Shown: positions 1 through 9,850 of the stretch, piece after piece | How positions within the stretch are numbered: the stretch's first letter is position 1 | Layout of the letters: every line of letters begins with the position of its first letter | Source: Octadecabacter sp. SW4 | Lineage (GTDB): Bacteria > Pseudomonadota > Alphaproteobacteria > Rhodobacterales > Rhodobacteraceae | Reading direction: 5' to 3' | Assembly (NCBI RefSeq): GCF_008065155.1 | Contig: NZ_CP042819.1 | Location: 1,984,001 to 2,048,000 of the forward strand | DNA: 64,000 nucleotides | Translations under genes and position numbers: made by a program | Notes under the pieces: generated by a model | What the model was told of the DNA's origin: nothing | Seen by the model: the letters and a program-made list of their open reading frames with translations, nothing else | Database searches by the model: none

Positions 1-1
1 C

Positions 2-658
2 TATTTCCTGCCGCTTGCGACGCTGGCACCGGGCACCGATTACCGGCTTGTGGGCGTGGACCGCCACGCCGCCACCAGCCGCTTTGCCGAAGTGGCCTGC
101 GTGTCCTTCACGCGCGGCACCCGGATCACCCTTGCCTCGGGCGAACAGCGCCCGGTCGAGGATTTGCAAGTCGGCGACCGTGTTCTGACCCGTGACGATG
201 GCCCGCAAGATGTGCGCTGGATCGGCCAGACCACCCTGCGCGCCGTGGGTGCATTTGCCCCCGTGGTGATCCGCAAGGATACGCTTTTCAACGCCCATGA
301 TCTGGTGCTCAGCCCCGATCACCGCATTTTCGTCTATCAACGCGAAGATGCGCTTGGCGCTGGCCGCGCCGAAGTGCTGATCAAGGTCCGTCACCTGATC
401 AATGGCGACACGGTATTCCAGCGCGATGGCGGCTTTGTCGATTATTTCCAACTGCTGTTTGACGACCACCAGATCGTCTATGCCGAAGGGATCGCGGCTG
501 AATCCCTGTTGATTGATCCGCGCACCCGCGGCGCCCTGCCCGAAGGTGCGCCAAACGACAGCCACCGCGACCGCCAGCACAACGACTACGAAGTCACCGA
601 AAGCCTGCTGTCGGCACGCGATGCCGTGGCCCTGCTGCGGCGCGCCTCAAGCAGCTAG
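2..658 (+). CDS. Hint (hedgehog/intein) domain protein, 3' part
   Basis: The frame is open from the left window edge, so the N-terminus is missing. About 218 residues are visible. The block SFTRGTRITL, then VEDLQVGDRVLTRD and VRWIG, is the Hint domain common in rhodobacterial secreted or surface proteins, often behind RTX-type or other extracellular modules. LSPDHRIF and the YFQLLFDDHQIVYAEG stretch are the later Hint blocks. The domain normally begins with a Cys (CFxxGT); here that place is Ser, with a Cys three residues earlier (ACVSFTRGT). The C-terminus is charged and ends 61 bases before prfC. The family call is firm; substrate and any self-processing are unknown. Confidence 0.8.
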   Translation, partial: YFLPLATLAPGTDYRLVGVDRHAATSRFAEVACVSFTRGTRITLASGEQRPVEDLQVGDRVLTRDDGPQDVRWIGQTTLRAVGAFAPVVIRKDTLFNAHDLVLSPDHRIFVYQREDALGAGRAEVLIKVRHLINGDTVFQRDGGFVDYFQLLFDDHQIVYAEGIAAESLLIDPRTRGALPEGAPNDSHRDRQHNDYEVTESLLSARDAVALLRRASSS

Positions 659-719
659 GCACGCCCTCAAAGGCGCGTGGCACCTTGCCCCTGTCACAGC
701 GCACAGCTATAGCCGCGCC

Positions 720-2315
720 ATGACAAATCGCCCCGCCCTTCCCGCCGAAATTGCCCGCCGCCGGACCTTTGCGATCATCTCGCACCCGGATGCCGGCAAA
801 ACGACGTTGACTGAAAAGTTCCTGCTTTATGGGGGCGCGATCCAGATGGCGGGCCAGGTGCGCGCCAAGGGCGAGGCACGGCGCACCCGGTCCGACTTCA
901 TGCAAATGGAAAAGGACCGCGGGATTTCCGTGTCGGCTTCGGCAATGTCGTTTGATTTCAAGACCTTCCGGTTCAATCTGGTGGATACTCCCGGGCACTC
1001 GGACTTTTCCGAGGACACCTATCGTACACTCACGGCCGTCGATGCGGCCGTCATGGTGATTGACGGCGCCAAGGGCGTAGAAAGCCAGACCCAAAAGCTG
1101 TTCGAGGTCTGCCGATTGCGCGATCTGCCGATCCTGACCTTTTGCAACAAGATGGACCGTGAAAGCCGAGATACGTTTGATATCATTGACGAAATTCAGG
1201 AAAATCTGGCGATTGACGTAACCCCAGCATCCTGGCCCATCGGTGTCGGGCGCGAATTTATCGGCTGTTACGACATCTTGCAGGACAAGCTGCACCTGAT
1301 GGACCGGGCTGATCGCAACAAGGTGGCGGAATCGGTCGAAATCAACGGGCTGGACGATCCGAAACTGGCCGAGTTGGTGCCGGCGCATCTGCTGGAAAAG
1401 TTCCTTGAAGAGATCGAGATGGCACGCGAATTGCTGCCGCCCCTTGACCCTACAGCGCTGCTGAACGGATCAATGACGCCGATCTGGTTCGGCTCGGCGA
1501 TGAATTCCTTTGGCGTGCGGGAACTGATGGACGGGATCGCCAAATATGGTCCCGAACCGCAGCCCCAACGCGCCACCCCGCGCGAGATTTTGCCAGAAGA
1601 AACAAAGGTTTCGGGCTTTGTCTTCAAGGTGCAGGCCAATATGGACCCAAAACACCGCGACCGTGTGGCGTTTGTGCGGCTGTCCTCGGGTCACTTTCTG
1701 CGGGGCATGAAACTGACCCATGTGCGCTCCAAGAAACCGATGGCGATTTCCAATCCGGTGCTGTTTCTGGCCAGTGACCGCGAACTGGCCGAAGAAGCAT
1801 GGGCCGGCGACATTATCGGCATCCCCAACCACGGCCAGTTGCGCATCGGCGATACATTGACCGAGGGCGAGGCGCTGCGCGTCACCGGCATCCCGTCCTT
1901 CGCGCCCGAATTGCTGCAAGGCGTGCGCGCGGGCGACCCGATGAAGGCCAAACACCTTGAAAAAGCGCTGATGCAATTTGCCGAAGAAGGGGCCGCCAAG
2001 GTCTTTAAGCCCACCTTCGGGTCGGGGTTCATCGTCGGCGTGGTTGGCGCGCTGCAATTCGAGGTGCTGGCCAGCCGGATCGAGCTGGAATACGGCCTGC
2101 CCGTCCGGTTTGATCAGTCGCAATTCACCTCGGCCCGCTGGGTGCAGGGCGACAAAGCGGCTATCGACAAATTCGCCGCCGCCAACAAACAACACATCGC
2201 CACCGACAATGACGGTGACGTGGTCTACCTGACCCGCCTGCAATGGGACATCGACCGCGTCGCACGCGACTACCCCGATGTGACGCTGACGGCGACGAAG
2301 GAAATGATGGTGTGA
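720..2315 (+). CDS. prfC: Peptide chain release factor 3 (RF3)
   Basis: A translational GTPase that recycles RF1/RF2 from the ribosome after peptide release. At 531 residues it matches the usual RF3 length. The P-loop SHPDAGKTT lies near residue 20, followed by the switch II motif DTPGHSDF and the NKMD guanine-specificity motif; an RF3 C-terminal domain follows. The ATG at 720 is chosen because family homology begins there; the same frame is open further upstream, but that part overlaps the Hint gene and lacks RF3 character. The stop overlaps the next gene in a GTGA junction, so the two are probably translationally coupled. Confidence 0.95.
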   Translation: MTNRPALPAEIARRRTFAIISHPDAGKTTLTEKFLLYGGAIQMAGQVRAKGEARRTRSDFMQMEKDRGISVSASAMSFDFKTFRFNLVDTPGHSDFSEDTYRTLTAVDAAVMVIDGAKGVESQTQKLFEVCRLRDLPILTFCNKMDRESRDTFDIIDEIQENLAIDVTPASWPIGVGREFIGCYDILQDKLHLMDRADRNKVAESVEINGLDDPKLAELVPAHLLEKFLEEIEMARELLPPLDPTALLNGSMTPIWFGSAMNSFGVRELMDGIAKYGPEPQPQRATPREILPEETKVSGFVFKVQANMDPKHRDRVAFVRLSSGHFLRGMKLTHVRSKKPMAISNPVLFLASDRELAEEAWAGDIIGIPNHGQLRIGDTLTEGEALRVTGIPSFAPELLQGVRAGDPMKAKHLEKALMQFAEEGAAKVFKPTFGSGFIVGVVGALQFEVLASRIELEYGLPVRFDQSQFTSARWVQGDKAAIDKFAAANKQHIATDNDGDVVYLTRLQWDIDRVARDYPDVTLTATKEMMV

Positions 2316-2926
2316 CCCTGCAAAACCGCGTGCAACCGGATGGGCAGATCATTGCTGATCGGGCGCGCGGGATGTTGACCGGCAATCGCGGGATTTTGCG
2401 GTTTGATGATCACGGGCGGCTTGGGGCGGTGCGCTGGACGCATCGCCACTGGATCATCTGCGATCTGGCCCACCCGCGCGGCACCTATCGCGGGGCGCAG
2501 CCCGCGCGCGGCTGGACACCCCTGTTTTTCATGGACGAGGCCGTCGGACTGGCCGCAGGTCATCGCCCCTGCGCCTATTGCCGCCCCGCTGCTTACCGCG
2601 CCTTCAAGGCGGCTTGGGCCGCGGCCTTTGGCCCCGCCGGGCATGACGGTATCGACCGTGCATTGCACAGCGCCCGCGTGACCCGCACGCGGCTGCAAGT
2701 GACCCATAGCGCCCCTTTGGGCGACCTGCCGGACGGGGTGTTTGTGGCCCACGATGCCGCACCGCACCTTCTGGCCAAGGGGCGGCTTTGGCCCTACCGC
2801 CCAGCCGGATATGGCCCGCCCCGTGCACAGCCCAAGGGCGCGATCACCATTTTGACCCCCGCCCCGACAGTCGCCGTTCTAAATGCCGGTTATCCACCAC
2901 AGCTGCATCACAGCATCGGCACCTAA
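2312..2926 (+). CDS. Conserved hypothetical protein coupled to prfC
   Basis: 204 residues, starting at a GTG that overlaps the prfC stop by four bases (GTGA). I do not recognise a named family. Visible features are a basic, Trp/His-rich N-terminal half (RWTHRHW), a HRPCAYC motif around residues 84-90 that could bind a metal, and no signal peptide or membrane segment. Its position suggests co-expression with RF3, but no role follows from that. The longer frame beginning at 2243 lies inside prfC and is not used. Confidence 0.7.
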   Translation: MTLQNRVQPDGQIIADRARGMLTGNRGILRFDDHGRLGAVRWTHRHWIICDLAHPRGTYRGAQPARGWTPLFFMDEAVGLAAGHRPCAYCRPAAYRAFKAAWAAAFGPAGHDGIDRALHSARVTRTRLQVTHSAPLGDLPDGVFVAHDAAPHLLAKGRLWPYRPAGYGPPRAQPKGAITILTPAPTVAVLNAGYPPQLHHSIGT

Positions 2927-3063
2927 CCCGCCCCGCTGCCTTATAAACTTGACGTTCCGCCCCTCAGCGCCTAAAGCATCCACAGATCGAACGCACCGGC
3001 AATACGGCCGGTCGGGCCGCGCAGGTTTGCGGCCATAGCAGCCGCAAAATGTGAAAGGGCTAC

Positions 3064-4503
3064 ATGACTAAATTCTCCGATCTCAACCTTGACCCCAAGG
3101 TTCTCAAGGCCATCGTCGACACCGGCTATGAAACGCCGACACCTATTCAGGCGGGCGCCATCCCCCCCGCCCTTGAAGGGCGCGATGTTTTGGGCATTGC
3201 CCAGACCGGCACCGGCAAGACGGCCGCCTTTACCATGCCAATGATTTCGCTGTTGCGTCGTGGCCGCGCGCGGGCCCGTATGCCGCGTTCGCTGGTGCTT
3301 TGCCCGACGCGCGAACTGGCCGCGCAGGTCGCAGAAAATTTTGACGCCTATGCCAAATACACCAAGCTGACCAAGGCGCTGCTGATCGGCGGCGTGTCAT
3401 TCAAGGAACAGGATCAGTTGATCGACAAGGGCGTCGATGTGCTAATCGCCACGCCCGGTCGCCTGCTGGACCATTTCGAGCGCGGAAAACTGATCCTGTC
3501 TGACGTCAAGATCATGGTCGTGGACGAGGCCGACCGGATGCTAGATATGGGCTTTATCCCTGATATCGAACGTATTTTCGGCCTCACACCGTTCACCCGC
3601 CAGACCTTTTTCTTTAGCGCCACAATGGCGCCGGAAATCGAGCGGATCACCAATACCTTTCTGTCAAATCCGGCCCGTATCGAAGTGGCGCGTGCCGCGA
3701 CGACCGGTGAAAACATCACCCAGGGCGTGGTCATGTTTCGCGGCAGCCGCAAGGACCGTGAAGCCACCGAAAAGCGCAAACTGCTGCGCGCGCTGATCGA
3801 AAGCGAAGGCGCAAACTGTCGCAACGGCATCATCTTTTGCAATCGTAAGGTCGATGTGGATGTGGTCGCCAAATCCATGCAGAAACACGGGCTGGACGCT
3901 GCGCCGATCCACGGTGATCTGGACCAGTCACACCGCACCCGCACCCTGCAGGAATTCCGCGATGGCACGCTGCGCTTTCTTGTGGCCTCGGATGTGGCCG
4001 CGCGCGGGCTTGACGTGCCAAACGTCAGCCATGTGTTCAACTTCGATGTCCCCAGCCACGCCGAAGATTACGTGCACCGGATCGGTCGCACGGGCCGCGC
4101 GGGCAAGCTTGGCACGGCCATGATGATCTGTGTGCCGCGCGACGAAAAGAACCTCGATGATGTGGAACGCCTTGTGCAACATGCGATTCCACGGCTGGAT
4201 AATCCGCTGGGCGGCGGTGCGCCTGCTGCCGAGGACAAGCCCGACGAACCAAAGAAACGCACGCGGAGCCGGTCACGCAAATCCGACACGCCAAAGGAAG
4301 ATACCCCCGAGGCCAAGCCGGAACCCGTGGCCGAAAAGAAGGCTGAAAAGCCTGCGGAAAAGCCCGCCGAGAAGGCCGCAGACAAGCCCCGGCAAAATCG
4401 CGGGCGCGGCAATAACCGCACGGACAACACGCGCGGTGTTGGCATGGGCGACGATGCCCCCGATTTCATCGCGATGAGCTTTGACGAGCGGCGCAAGGGT
4501 TAG
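3064..4503 (+). CDS. rhlE: DEAD-box ATP-dependent RNA helicase, RhlE-like
   Basis: 479 residues. The helicase core (about residues 1-375) shows the Q motif (PTPIQ), Walker A AQTGTGKT, PTREL, DEAD (VVDEAD), SAT, and the C-terminal HRIGRTGRAG motif VI. It unwinds short RNA duplexes, with expected roles in ribosome maturation, cold response or mRNA decay. The last 100 residues are a low-complexity Lys/Glu/Pro/Ala tail (repeats of AEKPAEK type) ending in a basic stretch, typical of RhlE-type tails that bind RNA. A GAAAGGG ribosome binding site precedes the ATG, and a strong terminator follows. The exact subfamily (RhlE versus other DEAD proteins) is less sure. Confidence 0.9.
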   Translation: MTKFSDLNLDPKVLKAIVDTGYETPTPIQAGAIPPALEGRDVLGIAQTGTGKTAAFTMPMISLLRRGRARARMPRSLVLCPTRELAAQVAENFDAYAKYTKLTKALLIGGVSFKEQDQLIDKGVDVLIATPGRLLDHFERGKLILSDVKIMVVDEADRMLDMGFIPDIERIFGLTPFTRQTFFFSATMAPEIERITNTFLSNPARIEVARAATTGENITQGVVMFRGSRKDREATEKRKLLRALIESEGANCRNGIIFCNRKVDVDVVAKSMQKHGLDAAPIHGDLDQSHRTRTLQEFRDGTLRFLVASDVAARGLDVPNVSHVFNFDVPSHAEDYVHRIGRTGRAGKLGTAMMICVPRDEKNLDDVERLVQHAIPRLDNPLGGGAPAAEDKPDEPKKRTRSRSRKSDTPKEDTPEAKPEPVAEKKAEKPAEKPAEKAADKPRQNRGRGNNRTDNTRGVGMGDDAPDFIAMSFDERRKG

Positions 4504-4523
4504 ACGCCGCTAACAGATATGAC

Positions 4524-4557
4524 AAAGGGCGGGCGCGTGATGGCCCCGCCCTTTTTT
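4524..4557 (+). terminator. Rho-independent terminator after the helicase gene
   Basis: The arms AAAGGGCGGG (4524-4533) and CCCGCCCTTT (4545-4554) are perfect complements around an 11-base loop and run into a stretch of T residues, 20 bases after the helicase stop. It also separates this gene from the convergent zinc-ribbon gene. Confidence 0.85.
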
Positions 4558-4568
4558 GCACTATTACC

Positions 4569-5114
4569 CTAAGAACAGAACGCAACGCTCCTGTTTACGA
4601 CCGTCATCACGGTCGGCTCTGGAAACTGTATCTGGATCGTGCGTCGACCGTTCTCCGAAAGGGCGACGCTGCGGGATTTCTCGATATCACCTTCGTTGGT
4701 TTCAAGCCGAACGCGCACCATCACATTTCGACCGGGACCCTCAAGCGCGACACTGACGGCTGTCACGATGCCATAGTCGAACTCTCCGTTCACGATGAAC
4801 GCGTCATCAGTGTTCTGAACTGCAGTGACTGTGCAAACGCTTTGCTTGGTTGCATCAAGGATCGACCCCAATACCACGAGAACGACAATCACAGCGCCCA
4901 AAGCTCCACCAACGATCAGCAGGGTTCTAGACCCCGTTGCGGCGGTTGGTGTAGGCAATGAGGGCGGCGTCTGACCTTGAGGGTATAGGGGTGCGGGCGG
5001 CGGAACGGGTGGTGGACCGACACCGGCGGGGTGGTCGATGCCACAGCTTGGGCAAACGCGCGCACTATCCGAAATGCTATGTCCACACTCCCTGCACTCG
5101 ACTAACGCCATCAC
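4569..5114 (-). CDS. Zinc-ribbon single-pass membrane protein
   Basis: 181 residues (180 from the second Met). Residues 7-24 form a zinc ribbon, CREC followed by CPSC. Next come a Pro-rich linker (about 30-55), one hydrophobic helix (about 64-86) and an extracytoplasmic C-terminal domain with two Cys residues (near 93 and 180) that could form a disulfide. The zinc ribbon would face the cytoplasm. No known function. It is the last gene of the leftward series, 60 bases after RNase J, and is convergent with the helicase. Confidence 0.65.
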   Translation of the reverse strand: MMALVECRECGHSISDSARVCPSCGIDHPAGVGPPPVPPPAPLYPQGQTPPSLPTPTAATGSRTLLIVGGALGAVIVVLVVLGSILDATKQSVCTVTAVQNTDDAFIVNGEFDYGIVTAVSVALEGPGRNVMVRVRLETNEGDIEKSRSVALSENGRRTIQIQFPEPTVMTVVNRSVAFCS

Positions 5115-5174
5115 TAAGCCCCGCTTGTATCTCCCTGTAATAGAACCACAGCTTTGATTAGTAGCAAGGCTGAA

Positions 5175-6842
5175 TTAACTCAGCCGCGAAATCACCACTG
5201 TCACTTCGGGCTTCTTGCCGATCTCGGACATGGCAGAACTGCGCGCGATCTTGCGTAGCTCTTTTTCCAGCGTGTCGTCATTGGCCAGCGTCTTGTCGGC
5301 GGCGCGGTTCATGAACTGTGACAGATCCTGTTCCAGCACATCGACCAGCGGCGCGTTGTTGCGGCCCATTTCGGGCAGGCCCATGACCTCGCACCAGGGA
5401 TCGCCCAGGGGCTCGCCTTCTTCGTCGATGATCGTTGTGATGATCACATGCCCATTCAGCGCCATACGAATTCGGTCCCGCACAATCCCGTCCATCGCGC
5501 CGTATTGCACGGTGCCATCCAGATAGGTGCGGCCCGTGTCGATATATTCGGCCACGCGCGGCGCATTGCCCGACAGATCAATCATCATGCCGTTCACGGC
5601 AACAATACCGGCCAGCCCCTTGCCTTCGGCAATCTTGACGTGTTCGCGCAGATGGCGGTGTTCGCCGTGCATCGGAATCACGATCTGCGGTTTGACGATA
5701 TCGTGCATTTCTTCGATATCAGGGCGGTTGGCGTGGCCTGACACATGGTAAAGCCCTGAAGAATCATCAATGATATCAACGCCCATTTCAGAAAACTGGT
5801 TCATGATGCGGATCACGCCGCGTTCATTTCCAGGGATCGTCTTGGAGCTGAACAGGAAGGTGTCGCCGTCCTTCATGGTCAACCCCATGTACTTGCCGTT
5901 GGCCAGTTGCGCCGATGCCGCGCGCCTCTCGCCTTGCGATCCGGTGACCAGCAGCATCAGGTTTTCACGCGGCACGTTCAGCGCATCTTCAGGGGAAATC
6001 GTGGCGGGGAAATCGTGCAGGATGCCGACCTCGGCCGCGGCTTCGGTCATCCGGCGCATGGCGCGGCCCAACAGGCACACCGAGCGCCCCGCCCGATCCG
6101 CCGCCTGTGCTAGCGTTTTCAGCCGCGCGATATTGGACGCAAAAGTGGTCGCCACGACCATACCCGTCATCTCGCGCATCAGGCGTTCGATTTCGGGGCC
6201 AACGCTGGCTTCGGACCGGCCTGCATGGGGTGAAAAGATATTGGTGCTGTCACAGACCAGCGCGCGCACGCCATCCTTGGACACCGCGCGCCAGAGGTCA
6301 TGATCAAAGGGTTCGCCCACCACCGGCGTGCGATCGATCTTGAAGTCGCCGGTGTGCATCACACGGCCTTCGGGACTGTCGATGACCAAGGCACTGCTTT
6401 CGGGGATCGAGTGGCTGATCGGCAGGAAACCCACGCTGAACGGCCCCGCCTGCACCGTATCGGGCCATTTGCTGACCGTGGTCACGCTGTCATCGGAATA
6501 CCCGTGTTCCGACATCTTGCGCCGCGCAATATTGGCCGTGAAAGCCCGCGCATAGATCGGCGCGCCAAGACGTTCCCATGTGTGACCAACCGCGCCCACG
6601 TGATCTTCGTGCGCGTGGGTGATGAAAATCGCCTCGATCCGGTCGCGCCGCGCTTCCAGCCACGCGATATCGGGCAGGATCAGATCAACGCCCGGCGACG
6701 TGTCCATATCGGGGAAGGTCACGCCCAGATCCACGACAATCAGCCGCTCCTGATCGGGCTTGCCATAGCCGTAGACATAGCAATTCATCCCGATCTCGCC
6801 CGCCCCGCCAAGAGGAAGGTAGATCAAACGGTTACTGCTCAT
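5175..6842 (-). CDS. rnj: Ribonuclease J
   Basis: 555 residues, the normal length for RNase J, which has 5'-3' exonuclease and endonuclease activity in mRNA turnover and 16S rRNA maturation. The metallo-beta-lactamase zinc motif HAHEDH is at residues 76-81, with the beta-CASP domain in the middle (TGSQGE and PMHGEHRHL motifs) and the RNase J C-terminal domain after it. The start overlaps the coaX stop by four bases. The order nuoN-birA-coaX-rnj is one I associate with Rhodobacterales. A short hairpin (5168-5185) spans the stop codon but lacks a clear T run. Confidence 0.93.
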   Translation of the reverse strand: MSSNRLIYLPLGGAGEIGMNCYVYGYGKPDQERLIVVDLGVTFPDMDTSPGVDLILPDIAWLEARRDRIEAIFITHAHEDHVGAVGHTWERLGAPIYARAFTANIARRKMSEHGYSDDSVTTVSKWPDTVQAGPFSVGFLPISHSIPESSALVIDSPEGRVMHTGDFKIDRTPVVGEPFDHDLWRAVSKDGVRALVCDSTNIFSPHAGRSEASVGPEIERLMREMTGMVVATTFASNIARLKTLAQAADRAGRSVCLLGRAMRRMTEAAAEVGILHDFPATISPEDALNVPRENLMLLVTGSQGERRAASAQLANGKYMGLTMKDGDTFLFSSKTIPGNERGVIRIMNQFSEMGVDIIDDSSGLYHVSGHANRPDIEEMHDIVKPQIVIPMHGEHRHLREHVKIAEGKGLAGIVAVNGMMIDLSGNAPRVAEYIDTGRTYLDGTVQYGAMDGIVRDRIRMALNGHVIITTIIDEEGEPLGDPWCEVMGLPEMGRNNAPLVDVLEQDLSQFMNRAADKTLANDDTLEKELRKIARSSAMSEIGKKPEVTVVISRLS

Positions 6843-7612
6843 GGGTTATCCTTGTTATATTGGTGGATGACGGTCAGGCCGTGCATCGTCAGATCGTCCT
6901 CGATCACATCAAATAGCTTGTCACCCTGGGCAAACAAGGGCGCAAGCCCGCCTGTGCCGATGACTTTCATGGGGTGGCCGTATTCGGCCTTGATCCGTGC
7001 TGTTAGCCCTTCAATGAGGCCCGTGTAACCCCAGAAAACACCCGACTGGATACAATCGACAGTGTTGGTGCCTATCACCTTGGCGGGCTGGGACACGTCC
7101 ACATGTGGCAATGCGGCGGCACCGGCGGCCAAAGCCTCAAGGCTTAGGTTCACACCGGGCGAAATCACCCCGCCGATATAGGCCCCATCCTCGGCGACCA
7201 CATCGAAATTGGTGGCCGTGCCGAAATCAACCACTACCACCGATCCCCCGTGGCGATCAAAGGCGCCGGCGGCATTGGCCAGACGGTCAGGACCGGGGCG
7301 CGCACCTGCATCGACTCGCGGCGGAATGGGCAGCTTGCACTCGGGTTTGCCCACCACCATCGGGCGACAGTGAAAGAACCTCTCGCAGAACACACGCAGG
7401 TTGAACACCACACGCGGCACGGTCGAGGAAATGATCACATCCGTAATATCCGGCGTGATCCCGTAGTGCTGCACCAATGTCGTGAACCATGTGAAATAGG
7501 CATCCGCTGTGCGCCCGTGATGGGTTGACGTGCGCATGGTGCACAGGAATTTCTGCCCGTCCCAGATGGAAAAGACCGTGTTGGTATTGCCGCAATCAAT
7601 GGTCAGAAGCAT
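6839..7612 (-). CDS. coaX: Type III pantothenate kinase
   Basis: 257 residues. It phosphorylates pantothenate in the first step of coenzyme A synthesis. The ASKHA-type phosphate motif DCGNTNT is at residues 6-12, and VVDFGTATNFD and GGVISPGV are the other family motifs. It sits between birA and rnj, with an 11-base gap to birA and a four-base overlap with rnj, so it should be co-transcribed with them. Confidence 0.93.
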   Translation of the reverse strand: MLLTIDCGNTNTVFSIWDGQKFLCTMRTSTHHGRTADAYFTWFTTLVQHYGITPDITDVIISSTVPRVVFNLRVFCERFFHCRPMVVGKPECKLPIPPRVDAGARPGPDRLANAAGAFDRHGGSVVVVDFGTATNFDVVAEDGAYIGGVISPGVNLSLEALAAGAAALPHVDVSQPAKVIGTNTVDCIQSGVFWGYTGLIEGLTARIKAEYGHPMKVIGTGGLAPLFAQGDKLFDVIEDDLTMHGLTVIHQYNKDNP

Positions 7613-7623
7613 GTGCCGCCCCT

Positions 7624-8409
7624 TTAGAAATAAACATCTGCCGCCGCGATAGCAGTGCGCCCCGATGCTGTCAAAAGCACGAGATTGCCGTCGGCATCGA
7701 CCGTGTCAAAAGTGCCGGTCATTTCATCGCGCATGGTGCGCGCGGTAATGACCTCGCCCAAACGGGCGGCATGGGCCAGCCAGCTGCGGCGGATCGGATC
7801 AAAGCCAAATTCGCGGAACTGGCGTTCCTGATCGGCAAAATGGCTGGCGAGCCAGAACAGAAAGTCCTGCGGGCTGACACTGGCCCCGTGATCGGCCAGC
7901 GCCGTCGGGCGAAACGCGCCCGCCTCGACCTGATCGGGGGCCGGGGCAGCGGCAAGGTTCACGCCGACACCGATCGACAGAAAATCAACTTGCCCGCCCT
8001 GCCCGTTGCTTTCCAGCAGGATGCCCGCGACCTTGCCCCCGGCCAGCAGCACATCGTTGGGCCACTTGTTGGCCAGTCGATCGCCCGCCACTGACATCGC
8101 CAAGGTCTGGCGCAGGGCAACGGCCATCAGGAATGACCGCAATGCCGCCCGTGCGGGATCGCCCCCGACCCGCAACAGCAAGGTCGCCGCGAAATTGCCA
8201 TCCGGCGCGGCCCAGGGCCGGCCGCGCCGCCCGTGGGCCGCCGTCTGGCGTTTTGCCATGATCCAGGTGTGGCCCGCAGCCGTTGGTGCAATGCGGCGCG
8301 CCTGCGCCATCGTGCTATCGACCTCGTCCAGCAGCACGCGGCCATAATCCTGAGGCCAGAACTGTGCGGTTTCAGGTCTGTCCCAAAGCGGCGTCAGGTC
8401 AGTTGACAA
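7624..8409 (-). CDS. birA: Biotin-[acetyl-CoA-carboxylase] ligase
   Basis: 261 residues. It activates biotin as biotinyl-AMP and attaches it to biotin carboxyl carrier proteins, probably including the MccA subunit at 28135-30063. The GRRGRPW biotin/ATP loop and KWPNDVL are visible; the C-terminal domain is present but there is no N-terminal helix-turn-helix, so this is the non-repressor form. The start is a TTG (8409) that lies inside the last codons of nuoN (11-base overlap); no ATG or GTG gives a plausible N-terminus. Confidence 0.9.
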   Translation of the reverse strand: MSTDLTPLWDRPETAQFWPQDYGRVLLDEVDSTMAQARRIAPTAAGHTWIMAKRQTAAHGRRGRPWAAPDGNFAATLLLRVGGDPARAALRSFLMAVALRQTLAMSVAGDRLANKWPNDVLLAGGKVAGILLESNGQGGQVDFLSIGVGVNLAAAPAPDQVEAGAFRPTALADHGASVSPQDFLFWLASHFADQERQFREFGFDPIRRSWLAHAARLGEVITARTMRDEMTGTFDTVDADGNLVLLTASGRTAIAAADVYF

Positions 8410-9838
8410 GTGTCGCCGCCGCAGCCTGCGCCAGGGGTTCGATCCCGAACAGGTTTACGATCCCGACCAGCATGATGGTCGCGCTGGCCACAAGGAACCC
8501 CCACAAGACCGGCGGCATCCCGCGATCCAGCGGTTCGTCCTGCTGTTCCCCGAAATACATGAAGAACACGATCCGCAGGTAATAGAACGCCCCGATCACC
8601 GAGGCCACAACCCCCGCCACAGCCAGCCAGCCAAGGCCCGCCTCGTAGGCGGCACGCAGCACATAGAACTTGCCGAAAAAGCCCACCAATGGCGGCACAC
8701 CGGCAAGGCTGAACATCAGCAACAGCACGGCCAGCGCCTTGAGCGGTTCCACCTTGGCGTATTGGTTCAGCGCCGAGATATCCGTGACGGGGCGGCCATC
8801 CCGTTCCATCGACAGGATAAACGCGAATGTGCCGACATTCATCGTCACATAGATCGCCATGTAGATCAGCATCGCCTGCACGCCAAAGGCCGTGCCCGCT
8901 GCCAGACCCATCAACGCAAATCCCATGTGGGAGATCGAGGAATAGGCCATCAGGCGTTTCATATTGGTCTGACCGATCGCGGCAATTGCGCCCAAAAACA
9001 TCGACACGACCGACAGGAAGGCAACAATCTGCTGCCAGTCGCCAACGATCCCGCCGAATGCATCGTGCACGACACGGGCAAACAGCCCCATCGCCGCGAC
9101 CTTGGGGGCGGTGGCAAAAAATGCCGTGACCGGGGTGGGCGACCCTTCATAGACGTCCGGTGTCCACATATGGAAGGGTGCGGCGCTGACCTTGAAGGCG
9201 AAACCGGCCAACATGAACACCACACCAAACAGCAGCCCCAGCGACACGCCGCCTTCGGCGGATGCGATGATACCGGTGAACAGGGTCGTGCCGGCAAAAC
9301 CGTATGTCAGCGAGGCGCCGTAAAGCAAAAGACCCGACGACAGCGCGCCCAGCACAAAGTATTTCAGGCCCGCTTCGGTCGATTTCACGCTATCGCGGCG
9401 CAGCGCGGCGACAACATACAGCGCCAGCGATTGCAGCTCGAGCCCCATATACAGCACCATCAGGTCACCGGCGCTGACCATCACCATCATGCCGACCACC
9501 GACAGGGCGACCAGCAGCGGATATTCGAACCGCAAAAGGCCGCGCTTGGTCATGTAATCCTGCGACATCAGCAGCACGGCGGCGGCCGACAACAGGATCA
9601 CCACCTTGGCAAAGCGCGCGAATGCATCATCGACGAAGGTGCCGCCAAAGGCCGTTGTCGTGCCGCTCCCGCCATAGCCGATCACGGCGGCAATCAGCAC
9701 AAACACGGCCGATGTCACCCAGACCATCAGCGGCGCGGTCTTGTCCTTGCCCGTATAGACGCCAGCCAACAGGGCCAGCATGGCAAAGACCGCGAGCGCG
9801 ATCTCGGGGAGGACGGTTTGCATATCGACAGAAATCAT
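8399..9838 (-). CDS. nuoN: NADH-quinone oxidoreductase subunit N
   Basis: 479 residues, about 14 hydrophobic segments, antiporter-like (Mrp-type) subunit of the complex I membrane arm. Conserved charged residues typical of these subunits are visible in the [28 protein letters not shown] and SISHMGFAL regions. It is the last nuo gene of the operon, 12 bases after nuoM, and overlaps birA. Confidence 0.95.
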   Translation of the reverse strand: MISVDMQTVLPEIALAVFAMLALLAGVYTGKDKTAPLMVWVTSAVFVLIAAVIGYGGSGTTTAFGGTFVDDAFARFAKVVILLSAAAVLLMSQDYMTKRGLLRFEYPLLVALSVVGMMVMVSAGDLMVLYMGLELQSLALYVVAALRRDSVKSTEAGLKYFVLGALSSGLLLYGASLTYGFAGTTLFTGIIASAEGGVSLGLLFGVVFMLAGFAFKVSAAPFHMWTPDVYEGSPTPVTAFFATAPKVAAMGLFARVVHDAFGGIVGDWQQIVAFLSVVSMFLGAIAAIGQTNMKRLMAYSSISHMGFALMGLAAGTAFGVQAMLIYMAIYVTMNVGTFAFILSMERDGRPVTDISALNQYAKVEPLKALAVLLLMFSLAGVPPLVGFFGKFYVLRAAYEAGLGWLAVAGVVASVIGAFYYLRIVFFMYFGEQQDEPLDRGMPPVLWGFLVASATIMLVGIVNLFGIEPLAQAAAATLVN

Positions 9839-9850
9839 CCGTTCACTTCC

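Noticed and set aside
513..719. N-terminal extension of prfC
   Set aside because: Overlaps the Hint gene and has no RF3 similarity; the ATG at 720 gives the usual length.
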